Source of the DNA: Gigantopelta aegis
Lineage: Eukaryota; Mollusca; Gastropoda; Neomphalida; Peltospiridae
Assembly (NCBI RefSeq): GCF_016097555.1
Contig: NC_054701.1
Coordinates: 30,019,658-30,083,657, forward strand
Length of the DNA stretch: 64,000 nucleotides
Direction: 5' to 3'
The notes beneath the pieces were generated by a model that made no database searches, was not told where the DNA came from, and was given only the letters and a program-made list of their open reading frames with translations. Of the stretch, positions 22,240 to 33,779 are shown one piece after another. The number at the start of each line of letters is the position of its first letter. Positions within the stretch are counted from its first letter, which is position 1. The position numbers were made by a program, and so were the translations under genes.

Positions 22240-23565
22240 TTTATATTTCTTTTAAGGTTCTAGGTCTGTAATGATTTTAATAAGAGTAAATTTACAATTA
22301 TAATTAAAAGTTAAACCTAAATTAGCGAACTGGTCTACACTATCAAGCAAAAACACCACTGTAATACCACCTCTCATAATATTTTATAATACCACCGTTT
22401 CAGAACACTACAATATATAATGTTTTGCAATACTGATATAGAGGCTCCATTTGGTGTTATATTCGTGCAAAGTATTTAACATGTTTCGGAAAACTTTAAC
22501 ACTTTTAGCAAAAATAACCATATCATCATGATCAGCACATACTCTATAATAATAGGAAATATATTAAATTGTTTAGCTCATAATCAGAACACGAGCTACA
22601 AATAAATTCATTTTCTAGATCATTAACATATAAATACAATAGAATACAATATGGGGGACAAAATTTCTCCCTGCATCGATATCGTTATAATTTTTTTTTT
22701 TTAATGAAAATCCATTTACGGTAACATGATATTACAGACTTCTATACTTTTAATGACTGACAAGGTTTCATCTAATACCAATCTTAGAAAGCTTAACCCA
22801 CACGTTTTATTTATTTACAGAATCAAATGTCTTTATATAGTCAATGAAACAACCATTCAGAGCCTATCCTTACCAGCAAGCGTTCTCGAAACAATAAACG
22901 AATGTTGTCCTCATTCCTCAACGAAAGCCAAACTGGAGGGTCACTTAAAACACCAAACTCATCAGACCAAACTAACAGTTAACATAGGCGTACGTGCTCC
23001 CATTTTTGTAGGGGGTTAGACTTTTAATATTTTTTTTTTTACCGTATTAAACGATGACAGCATTTATTCACATTAGCATTACTACTAAAGGAATCACTAC
23101 GCATATTTTTACATGGATTACAACTAAATTTTCAAGTAGAATGATGGAAATACATGGTAAAAAGGTCTCGGGTTAGCACACTTTACCCGAATATCTCTAT
23201 CATTTTTGTCCTTTGCTTCAACACTAGGTGGTCAGTTATTTAATAATAATTTATTTTGCAATCAAATTGTTCATACAAGCTTTCATAAGTTATAAAGTCC
23301 TCATCTGGATTAGCCTGCTTTCAACTACTTCTTTAAAATTTATTTTAAAAATCTTTACACATATGTACATCAGGCTTTTGATTTGGAGAAATTACGATAA
23401 CATTCTTTAGGATTATGTATTCTCAAATATTCGAACTGAATTCCTTTTCTAATTTTTATAAGCATTTTTACAAAAGTGCAAGTTATTACTATTCTCAAGA
23501 GATTTCTGAGAGTTAAAAACACGTGATACCTCCAAGCATGTGTTGTATAGACAACCCTCATTCAT
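22240..23565 (-). pseudogene. LINE reverse-transcriptase fossil, minus strand
   Basis: Read on the minus strand in several broken frames: EYLRIHNPKECYRNF (23370-23561, the linker before RT), then FIDYIKTFDSVNK (about 22820-22860), QGEILSPILYSI (about 22650-22680), ND-ENEF, ADHDDMVIFAKS (about 22500-22545; the YADD box carries an insertion), LHEYNTKWSLYI and FANLGLTFNYN. It belongs to a different lineage from the RNase H-bearing LINE and is heavily decayed. Confidence 0.6.
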
Positions 23566-24032
23566 TACTGAACCATATCGGTTGCTCTAGCTTTTATATT
23601 GTTCACATTGGGAACACAATTACATGTCTACATTAAAACAAAAAATCCGTTGTATCATGAAATATTTTTTATTAAATCAGTAAACATGCTATCGATATCT
23701 ATCTGAAAACCTGTATCCACATTCATTAATTCAAAATTTACAGTTGCTTCAGTAACATTTTGAAAACACATTTTTAGGCCCTAAGTGGTAACTATATTTT
23801 GTACTCTCAAATAATGACTGTATGCTAAAATATTGGTTACGTAGAGCAAGAGAACATTCAAACTTTGTATAATATTAAAATAATACAAAAAAAAATAAAA
23901 AATAAAAATAATAATAACCCCCTAAAATAAAAACCCAACCTAACTTTATTTGCTGTCTGTAAAATACAGTCAAGTCAGTCTTCTACGTCGGTATATTGTA
24001 GACACATGGTCACATAAACTTAATGGGTGAAA

Positions 24033-24235
24033 ATGCTTCCCACAGACAGGATAGCACAAACCATGGCCTTTGTTGAACCAGTTTACACCTACCCATTGAG
24101 CCTTGCGAAGCACTCACTCAGGGTTTTGAGTCGTTATCTGGATTAAAAATCCCATGCCTCGACTGGGATCCGAACCCAGTACCTACCAGCCTGTAGACCG
24201 ATGGCCTACCACGACGCCACCGATGCCGGTAAACT
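24033..24235 (-). mobile_element. SINE family 2, antisense, internally deleted
   Basis: The complement carries the head GGCGTCGTGGTAGGCCATCG, the B-box GGTTCGGATCCC and part of the body. About 25 bp near the GATCCATAACTGG segment and the whole 3' tail are missing. Confidence 0.85.
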
Positions 24236-25439
24236 TACCTATAGATGCAAAGGCCTAACTAGTCGGGATTGTCGACGTTTAACATGCTTCTGTTACTAAA
24301 ATAAATTAATGTATAAGCTTAATATCATTCAGTATATGTTTTTATTAATTTTTAATAACTAATTTTTATTTTTTTTTATTTTTTTCTATTTACCCTACGT
24401 CGCAGAGGACGGTAAAGCGTTCTCGTTACACGAGCTTGGTAAATCGTTTTGGCACTGCGGTTATTCGGGGAATGCCCGTCACGTGACTCAAAATAATACG
24501 TCACACCTCTGCTCCCCAAATAGCTGTTATTTTTCTCAGAATTATGGACCGTACCCATAATTCAATTATTTTGATAAAATATCAATAATAAGTGTGATAT
24601 GGTGGTTATGTAGATGGTTCAATAAAGTACTTTTAGGTACAAATCAAATGTATATATTGTCATATAATACTTAGTTGGGTCAATAATTAGGTCAACCATC
24701 CGTGACAGAGCGCGTTTAATAGTTATTTTCACCTATTTTGTTTGTATGTTGTGAGTGTATTGTCTGTTTCGTATAATTTCCCAGTGTGTATCGTATGCTC
24801 TATCGATTTAAGACAAATTTCCTTTTTAATGCAATACCGTATTGTATTGTAAATAGAAAGGTTTTTCAGTACCTGTTTGTCGATCTTCCAAATTCAATAT
24901 ATCCATTTAATTTGTAAGAGGTGTGAAGAGAAACTGTCACAAAAAAACAAACAAAAAACAAACAACAAAAAACAAACAAAAAAATCAATAAAAAACCCCA
25001 AATTGTATTGTAACTTATTTTCACATGGTAATTACTAGAAAATATACTTTCGGTTGCTATGTCACACACGTTACACTCCTGACATTTTTAGCAACACAAT
25101 TTGTATTTATGTTCCAAGTCATATGTGCGATCATACCATTTTTTTCACACTGTTTACATCTAGAGATGATATATCAACCGAGATATAAAGGAACTGGGGC
25201 TGATAAATAGTATTGCTTTTAGAGATACACATGTGATGGAACCAATTTTAACCCTAATACAAGCATCACCGAAAACTTCCTAACACATTGCTTTGACACT
25301 ATACGAACAGTTACCAAATATTAAAACATAAAACGTTCAGTTCAAGGTTATACAAGATAATAACAGACGGAGTTTCAGTGCAAACAATCCGGCATCTATC
25401 TAACTTTTTTATGGCATCTACGCTAACCAAATATGTAAG

Positions 25440-26110
25440 GCATTTGAATGGTGTGTGTATATTATACGTATAATAATTAATGGATAGTATGGCGTGTATA
25501 GCAGTGAATAAGTAGTGTAGATTATATGTATAATAATGAATGCTGAGTGTATATTATATCTATTATAATGGATGGGTAGTATAGATTATATTTATAATAA
25601 TGAACGGGGTGTGGATATTATATATATTATAATGGATGGGTAGTATAGATTATATCTATAATAATGAGCGGTGAGTGGAGATTATATGTATAATAAAGAA
25701 CGCGAAGTGTATATTACATTATTAATATGTATAATAATAATAGATGTAGAATATATCTATATTAATGAATGTAGAGTGTAGATTATGTGTATAACAGTGG
25801 ATTACACTATAATAATGAATGTGGAGTGCAGATGATGTGTATAGCAATGAATGAGTAGTGTAGGTTATCTGTATAATAATGAATGTGAAGTGGATATTAT
25901 GTGTATAATAATGAATAGGGAGTGCAGATGATGTGTATAGCAATGCACGAACAGTGTAGGTTATGTGTATAATAATGAATGGTAAGTGCAGATTATATGT
26001 ATAATAATGAATGTTGAGAGTAGGTTACATGTATAATAATGAATATGGGGTTTAGATTACGTGTATAATAATGAATGGGTAATGTAGATTATATGTATAA
26101 TACTGAACAT
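25440..26110 (+). repeat. Minisatellite, unit about 30 bp (GTATAATAATGAATG type)
   Basis: Degenerate tandem units such as GTGCAGATTATATGTATAAT with variable GAATGGGGAG joints. Related arrays occur at 27640-27830, 34000-34490 and 35120-35225. Confidence 0.85.
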
Positions 26111-26261
26111 AAATAATGACTTTATACTAATAGATGTGTAACAATTAATGTGAATTCCAGGTTATGTGTATAATATGATATATTTATTATCACGCACTGA
26201 ACTTAATAAATCATGTAGCATCCACTCACTGTTCCTAGACTTGTGCAATTTTTAAAAACAG

Positions 26262-26492
26262 TGTTTAACGACACCACACCACTAGAGCACACTGATGTAT
26301 TAATTATCGAATATAGGATGTCGAACATTTGGTAATTTTGAAAGTCTTAGATTTAGCAAACCCGCTACATTTTTCCATTAGTAGATTTTTATGGTGCACT
26401 GGCTATAACGAAAAATAGCCGATTGGGCCCACCGACGAGGATCGATCCTAGACCGACCGCGCATCAGACGAACGCTCAACCCCTTGTGCATC
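26262..26492 (-). mobile_element. SINE family 1, tail b, antisense
   Basis: The complement runs from the head (CGCGGTCGGTCTAGGATCG) to the tail GTGTGGTGTCGTTAAACA. No corresponding sequence exists in segmental copy 2. Confidence 0.8.
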
Positions 26493-26657
26493 GAGATAAT
26501 CATGAATGTATACGTTATAAATGTAAATTGTATACATGATTAGTATCGTTACTTACAACTATGACATGTGTATATTACTGTTTTATACGCCGATATTCAT
26601 ATATGTTACTAACATGCACCAAAATTAAGTTACCGATATTTGATTATTATTATTCTG

Positions 26658-27049
26658 ACCGGCCTCGGTGGCGTCGTGGTTAGGCCATCGGTCAGCAGGC
26701 TGGTAGGTACTGGGTTCGGATCCCAGTCGAGGCATGGGATTTTTAATCCAGATACCGACTCCAAATCTTAAGTGAGTGCTCCGCAAGGCTCAGTGGGTAG
26801 GTGTAAACCACTTGCACCGACCATTGATCCATAACTGGTTCAACAAAGGCCATGGTTTGTGATATCCTGCCTGTGGGAAGCGCAAATAAAAGATCCCTTG
26901 CTGCTAATCGGAAAGAGTAGCCCATGTAGTGGCGACAGCGGGTTTCATTTCAAAATCTGCGTGGTCCTTAACCATATGTCTGACGCCATATAACCGTAGA
27001 TAAAATGTGTTGAGTGCGTCGTTAAATAAAATATTTCTTTCTTTCTTTT
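26658..27049 (+). mobile_element. SINE family 2, full length, with TSD and empty site
   Basis: Head ACCGGCCTCGGTGGCGTCG, A-box-like GTGGTTAGGCC, B-box GGTTCGGATCCC, type-a tail and (TTTC)n end. TSD TTATTATTATTCTG lies at 26644-26657 and 27050-27063. The corresponding site in the other segmental copy (about 34575-34600) is uninterrupted, so insertion followed the duplication. Confidence 0.93.
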
Positions 27050-28104
27050 TTATTATTATTCTGTTTTGTTAAGTATAATAAATTTCCATTTTGAACGGAA
27101 AATCGTTTGCTAGGTCGTCTAAAATTAGCTTTTCCTTTGTCTTTCAGATCGTCTACAACTTCCTTTACTTAAAAAGTTATACATGTTTTAAAACAAACAA
27201 TGGTTGTCAATATCGGATTCCTGATATTAACAAAGAATGCAGGAATGTTAATGGGTATATAATGTGGCACTTAACTGGGGCAGGATGGGTCTGAAGTAAT
27301 GTGTTTTGGTTTTAAAATATGAACCCGTTTAAGACCAAGCTTTGAAATGTTATCTCCACATAATTGCTGTTATATTAATCGGAAGTAAGCGAAGCAAAGG
27401 GTGGGTGAAGAGATTATGGGATCCATCTGATCACCACACATAATGAGTTATTATTTTTATTCTGCAAATTTACAACGGCGAATCCAGGAACGTTTTGACC
27501 TCCGTGGGTCCGCCCCTGATTTACATACCCATCTAGATTTGCCACTGAGATTTATATCAACTTTTACAAAGTTCACTGGCCATACAAACATAAAAAACCA
27601 CTAAAACAATATCATTATGTGAGCGATTAAAACACTATCATAGCCTACGTGTAATATAGACTAAGGGAGTGCATATTATTCAGAGGGAGTGCATATTATA
27701 CATATAATATAGACTGGGGGAGTGTATATTACACGTATAATATGCACTGGGGAGTGCTTATTCTATGTATAATCCTGACTGGGGAGTGCAAATCCAGGGG
27801 AGTGCAAATTATAATAGCAAAAATATATCATTTTGCAATGTGTAAAACATTGAACTGAACTGGTTTGACTATTTTGGTAGCGTGTTTACGTACATTTTAG
27901 GGGACCATTGACTACCGTGGGAATTTCTTTTAATTATATGCTTGAAGATACATTCATTATGCCAAATAAAAATGCCATTAATACGTTTTTGATTTAAAAT
28001 ATTTGGTGTGTGGCTAAAGGACCCAGCTCCTCTGCTACGTCGTGCCTGTAAAATGGTGCCATATTTTTTAGGCACATAACTATGATGTTTTTAAGAAGGG
28101 TGAC

Positions 28105-28388
28105 TTTCTGTGCACCCGCTTGATGCGCGGTCGGTCTGGGATCGATCCACGTCTGTGTGCCCATTCGGTTATTTCTCGCTCCATCGAGTGCACTACGACT
28201 GGTATATCAAAGATCGTGGTATGTGCTATCCTGTCTGGGATGGTGCATATACAAGATCCCTTGCTACTAATGGAAACATGTAGCGGGTTTCCTCTCTAAG
28301 ACTAGACGTCAAAATTGCCAAATGTGTGACATCCAATAGCCGATAATTAATAAATCAATGTGCTATAGTGGTGTCGTTAAACATAAAC
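28105..28388 (+). mobile_element. SINE family 1 with tail b
   Basis: GCTTGATGCGCGGTCGGTC, B-box-like GGGATCGATCC, body, and a tail ending ATAGTGGTGTCGTTAAAC. The first 30 bp or so of the head are lost or diverged. Confidence 0.85.
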
Positions 28389-28413
28389 AAACCATTCATA
28401 TGAATGTGAATGT

Positions 28414-28418
28414 ATAAG

Positions 28419-28452
<34 letters not shown>

Positions 28453-28477
28453 TATATGCATATATATATACACATAC

Positions 28478-28556
<79 letters not shown>
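28414..28556 (+). repeat. (TA)n tract, left flank of the inverted-repeat block
   Basis: Long TA dinucleotide run with a few CA steps, abutting the terminal inverted repeat at 28557. Confidence 0.95.
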
Positions 28557-28560
<4 letters not shown>

Positions 28561-29912
28561 GGGGTTAGTGCCAGAACCACTTATCTCCTTTCCACTTCAA
28601 TCTGAGAAAACTGCACTGAAAACTTTGGAATGCACTTAAAAATCGGAAACTTAACTTTTGCTAAATAGTTTGCTTTTAGATGTTAGCAGTTATTTGTTTT
28701 AGTATAAACCTTAAAAGTTTTGTCTGCTAATAATAATAAATCATGATGTAATTAGATGAAGAACTATTTAATTTATTCTGGCTCCTGGAACTTGAAAACA
28801 AACAGCTCCAACCAGCATGCCAGAGCAAGCTATTTTATAAACAGTTTTTCTTACAGTCCAGCATATGTGACAAATTGTGTAAATCTCAAGTCAAGAATAA
28901 TGTTATCTTGCAGTGAGTCCACGTGGCATACAGTAAACGTTTAATTTCGCAGCAGCTTCTGAGACACCTAATTGGGTCTGTGTTGTTAATACTTTGAAAA
29001 TGTACTGGCGGCAGGAAGTAATTGTAAACAATAACAAATTATCTTTGGATGGCAGACACTGGAAAGGGTCATGGGTGTTTCCAGCTGTGTGCACAGTAAC
29101 TTATCCTACACTGAGATGGTAAATTGTGCTCCCTGGTATTGTAGCAGGTTGTTAGAAGCTCTTAACAACTTTAGAAAAACAATTTGTCAAACAAAGCAAA
29201 GCCTTAAAACCAGTTATAACAGATATATTTATTACACTAATTAAACACGAAATGTAAGCTATCAGAGTAAACTGCACTACCTATAGTGTTGAGCTACTGA
29301 CTGAATTAATAATCAACCGTTAAGATAAGTTAATACGTTTAATGATTTTTAATACACAGTAATTTAACGAAACAAAATGAATACAGGGCCAGTAACTATA
29401 TTCGGCATTTTTCTTTAAAGGTTTTCACTCGTTCTAAAGTGTCTACGTTTTGACATGTTCTAAAACAAAATTATGTTCTTCAACTTAATGATTTAAACAG
29501 CAATTTAGAGAGAATAAAATTACAAATATATTTACAATCAACGTGTAATGATTCCTAGCAGAATGCGCATTTTCGTAGGTTTGTGCATGCAACATGGGTC
29601 ACATGTTACTAAAACAAAGTTATATGTGATTAAAACTTACTAAAATAATATGACATAAGCAAATAATTACCACAATTCTACTGTCCATGCAAGTAATACT
29701 ACTAAAGGTACCTGTGTTGACACCAAAATCTATTGATTAATATACTTTAAATTGTACATATATGCACTGGCATATTCGGGTAGCCAGGGATTGGGCACAA
29801 GAGGACCACTTTTTTCACAATACAAACTGTTATAATGCATGTCACCCCATAAAATGTGTAAAAGCAGTGCCCTCTATCTCCACTCCACCCCCAATAAACA
29901 ATCCTGGCTACC

Positions 29913-29919
<7 letters not shown>

Positions 29920-29970
<51 letters not shown>
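29920..29970 (+). repeat. (TA)n microsatellite
   Basis: TA run inside the inverted-repeat block. Confidence 0.95.
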
Positions 29971-29972
<2 letters not shown>

Positions 29973-30094
29973 TAGTGAATTGTTAAAATCACCTATTCCA
30001 TGTTCCATGTTTTTTTAAATCCTCAAACTCTAGGCGTTTGATGTTTGTGGATAGTTGTGTATCAAGTTTTAACTGTTATTTTTGTTCCCCTAAG

Positions 30095-30296
30095 AATTCA
30101 ATATAATGCAGGTGGGAAGGTGTGTGTGTCCCGTGCTCGTGACTATGTGGATCTACAAAACAAAGCTGGCTATGACGCAGCACAACTCGAAACGAATCCG
30201 GCAAGTGATATCTTGAAATCTGAGCTGGATTATTATCACATCTTAATTAAGCCAGTGTCTTTCCGCAACGTTAATTTTCAATCCAGACCCCGGTAA
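30095..30296 (+). CDS. Orphan terminal coding exon, unknown protein
   Basis: A pyrimidine-rich tract and CTAAG acceptor precede an open frame of 67 codons ending in TAA at 30294-30296. The product has SRARDYVDLQNKAGYDAAQL followed by a LDYYHILI segment. Tyrosines in DYVDL and LDYYHI contexts resemble cytoplasmic signalling tails (ITIM-like), so a receptor tail exon is conceivable. I do not recognise the protein. No partner exon was found nearby, and it lies inside the inverted-repeat block, so it may be a captured or relic exon. Confidence 0.35.
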
Positions 30297-31205
30297 CCTG
30301 ATCTGGAAGTTGTTTAAACCATAGTTATCATATGTCCTCTCTGTGAGGTATTTCGACACTGGTCTGTAAAATGCAAAAGGAAAATTATTACCTGCATAGT
30401 GGCTGCTCCAACAAAACAGCGACAAGGTATCATTTATATGCATTTCCCCATTGACAGGAAAGCACACATCACAATCTTTAATGTACCAGTGAATGCCATT
30501 AAGTACAATAAGACCAGGTGTAAAACATATCTAAATACAGTTTAATGCATTCGTCATCAGCACTGATCTGGTGCGTGATTAAGTATAATGTTTGTCTAAT
30601 GCGCTCGTAGAATGTTATACATGTACACATACACACATTTTATTTAAACACACTATAGCAGTAACCACTTTGTTATAATGACCAGAGATATCTCATCATT
30701 GGAACATCTGAAATGCTACAATTATTCCAGTTAATGTAGTAATATCTAGATATTTTAGCCCAGAAAATATGAATGTGCATACATTTCAACTACTACAATG
30801 AACATTATTTATTATTAGTATGCATATTTATTTTATGCCATTTATATAAAGGGGGTCGCTTCTTCTAACCAATTAGTTATAATATGAACTACCATGAACG
30901 GACTCCGATTTAAAAAAAAATACTTGACCTGTATCTACGAATTCATGTTCAACTATATGTCATATATTATATAATGTCTATAAAATATACAATGACTAGA
31001 AAAGTTACAATCCTGTGATGATGCCTGTCAAATAATATAAACTAATTTCCCTCTATGCTAAGTAAATTAAAATATTTTATTGCGTATGGTCATAACACAT
31101 TTATCATCTTTGGGCCGGTGTACAAATTGTCTACAAAATATAGACATAGCTAGATCATAATTTTTAACTAAGGTTGTTGCATATGGGAGCCATGTTTAAA
31201 AAAAG

Positions 31206-31515
31206 AAAGGAATTTTATATTTAATGACACACTCAACACAACTACAGGTATGTGGTGTCAGACATGTGATTAATGACCACAAATATATTTTAGAGAGGAA
31301 ACTATGGGCAACTATTTTTTTATTAGCACCAAGGGATCTTTAATATATGCATCATCCCACAGACATGATAGTAGGCCTACATATCATGGTCTGTAACACC
31401 AGTTGTGAAGCACTGGCTGGAACGAGAAATAGTCCAATGATTACACTAACAGGGATCGATCCTAGACTGACCGTACACCAGGCCAGCACTTTACTACTGG
31501 GCTACGTCCTGCTTC
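31206..31515 (-). mobile_element. SINE family 1, tail a, antisense, diverged
   Basis: The complement reads from a head with CAGTAGTAAAGTGCTGG and B-box-like GGATCGATCC to a tail TTGTGTTGAGTGTGTCATT. It is more diverged than other copies, hence older. Confidence 0.75.
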
Positions 31516-31787
31516 CGGCTAATTAATTTAATTATATGATTTTTTTCCTCTAATACACATAGTAACTATTCAGACTAAAATAAGGGAAAACAGCTTTCCT
31601 GTTTAACTAGTTTCTCTGTCTCTGTTCAGTTAATATTTTCTTAACTGCGTGTTTCTTCTGTAGAACTAAATGAACTCTGCAATCACTTCTTATTAAACTA
31701 TTTACATAACCGGCAATTATTCAGCAACTAGTTAACAACACACATTTTACTACATTCCAGATGTCTAAGAAATAAACACTTCCAGCC

Positions 31788-31810
31788 CCCCCCCCCCCCC
31801 CCCCCCCCCA
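31788..31810 (+). repeat. Poly-C tract
   Basis: About 22 C inside the inverted-repeat block. Confidence 0.9.
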
Positions 31811-32294
31811 TTGTCTGCAGTCCATCTCAGATTATCACAAACGGACCGGTCATCGTGATGCGTAAACAGTCATTTCTAGCTACCTCAGCCAGAGTTGTTA
31901 TTTCTTTGCAAGCCAAAACACCAAGCCAGAGATAGTGTACATGAAACACCTTCGCTGGATGTAAACACTTAGAGCTAGCATATGTCATTAGCCTGTCATG
32001 CGGTATGGCACCTAGGATTCAATCTTCTCAGACAGTTTACAGCCCACCACAATCCAATGTTGTAAGCTAACGCGTTATGTCTGTCAGCTATGGGTGATAC
32101 TACAAAATTCTAGAGAGACAGAATAAGGTAGTGCTAAAAACATGATAATTGGTTTGGGTTCTGTTCTATAAAAGCATAAATAAAGGAGTGGTTTGAATGA
32201 GACATTGTGAAATGATAGTACACCTTCGCATGATGCTGACAAGGTGATTAACTAATTTTTGTATGATTTACCATATAATTCTGGCACTAACCCC

Positions 32295-32298
<4 letters not shown>

Positions 32299-32377
<79 letters not shown>

Positions 32378-32402
32378 GTGTGTGTGTGTGTGTGTGTGTG
32401 TA
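32299..32402 (+). repeat. (TA)n then (TG)n tract
   Basis: TA run (about 32299-32370) then TG run (about 32376-32402). Right flank of the inverted-repeat block. Confidence 0.95.
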
Positions 32403-33187
32403 CATATAATTTTGCATTGATATATTTTATAAACATCATTCAAGCGCGCCATATCACTAATGTAACCGAATTGTGTCAATACGATCTTACGTTATAAAAG
32501 TTGTATACAAACATTATATCTCTGTATATATGTATATAGTATGTGCTCAAGGGCTATTAGGTCTAATGTGAATAAAATTATGTTCATTCATTCGTATACT
32601 GGCTGTTTGTACATTTTTGTTTTGTAGGTGGTATTTGTCATATGTTTCCTTGGACTAGTTTTCAGCTTGGGGTTATTTAACTCCACAGCTTTGTACAGGT
32701 TTAACAAGGTGAACACTTTACTCACTAACCCTGTCCATGTTTCTTTTGGTTACTTTCTGTTTTGAGTCAGACGCTTCATTACACTTGAAGATGGAAAACC
32801 TGTCAAAAACGTCTCTTCAAAATGTGAGGTCTGTTTGAAGAAAATTAGGAAACGTTTTGCACTTTACAAAGGTAAAAGTACCTCATGACTTAATTTCAAA
32901 TGGAATTCTTCAAATGACATAGTTTTAATGAAATATGTTGTGCCAATTGTTATCTTGAGAATGAAAAAAACAAAACGTTGGATCGGGTGTATATGGCCGT
33001 ATATATCAATATTTAACAGGAAGCCATTGTTTACTTTTTATTTATACATTTTATTTATACATATATTTGTTTACTATTTATGATTAGATACTTTGATTTT
33101 TGGTTTTAGTTTTTATACCAAGTAAAAGTTGATATTGTTTTATTAATATATAATTTATAGAGAACGTTTGATTTCTTATTTTAAACA

Positions 33188-33712
33188 CTAACACTAAACT
33201 TAACACTAACACTAACACTAACACTAACACTAACACTAACACTAACACTAACACTAACACTAACACTAAACTAACACTAACACTAACACTAACACTAACA
33301 CCTAAACTAACACTAACACTAAAACAAACTTAACATTGACACCTAAACTAACACTAACACCAACACCAACACTGACACCTAAACTAACACCTAAACTAAC
33401 ACCAACACCAACACCAACACCAACACTAACACTGACACCTAAACTAACACTAACACCAACACCAACACTGACACCTAAACTAACACCTAAACTAACACCA
33501 ACACCAACACCAACACTAACACTGACACCTAAACTAACACCAACACCTAAACTAACACTAACACCTAAACTAACACCTAAACACCAACACCAACACCAAC
33601 ACTAACACCTAAACTAACACTGACAACTAAACTAACACTAACACCTAAACTAACACTAACACCTAAACTAACACTAACACTAAAATAAATTTAACACTAA
33701 CACCTAAGGAAA
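33188..33712 (+). repeat. (AACACT)n/(AACACC)n and ACACCTAAACTA satellite-like tract
   Basis: About 520 bp of hexamer-based repeat AACACT/AACACC with ACACCTAAACTA variants. Open frames here on both strands are repeat artefacts. It is followed by telomere-type repeats. Confidence 0.95.
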
Positions 33713-33730
33713 AATATCCGCCCGGTCCCC

Positions 33731-33770
33731 CTCCCCTAATCCTAACCCTAACTATAACCCTAACCATATT
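33731..33770 (+). repeat. Short interstitial telomere-type repeat
   Basis: CCTAATCCTAACCCTAACTA followed by ACCCTAACC: a few copies of CCCTAA, the complement of the TTAGGG telomere repeat usual in molluscs. It lies between the AACACT tract and the start of segmental copy 2. Confidence 0.6.
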
Positions 33771-33779
33771 AGTATACAT

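Larger units (their letters stand above)
25440..27835. repeat. Segmental duplicate, copy 1
   Basis: The block comprises a TATAATAATGAATG-type minisatellite (25440-26110), a unique middle shared with 34510-34990 (ACATGCACCA, CGGAAAATCGTTTGC, TAAGACCAAGCTTTG) and a terminal AGTGCAAATCCAGGGGAGTG segment. It is longer than copy 2 because of two SINE insertions (26262-26492 and 26658-27049). Confidence 0.8.
28557..32301. mobile_element. Inverted-repeat-bounded block, putative DNA transposon
   Basis: The left end CGAGGGGTTAGTGCCAGAA (28558-28576) has a perfect inverted copy at 32281-32300. Both ends abut (TA)n tracts, as expected for TA-targeting elements, though the tracts hide any duplication. 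No transposase is visible inside. The interior holds a candidate coding exon (30095-30296), a (TA)n run, an antisense SINE and a poly-C run. Alternatively a short repeat inserted twice in opposite orientation. Family unassigned. Confidence 0.5.

Noticed and set aside
32629-32710. Possible transmembrane exon (VVFVICFLGLVFSLGLF) with an acceptor-like TTGTAG and donor-like AAG|GTGAAC
   Set aside because: A short hydrophobic frame in T-rich DNA is easily random; no partner exon or homology was found. Worth a transcript check only.
33084-33605. Leu-Val and Thr-Pro repeat proteins
   Set aside because: Produced by the (AACACT)n/(AACACC)n tract.
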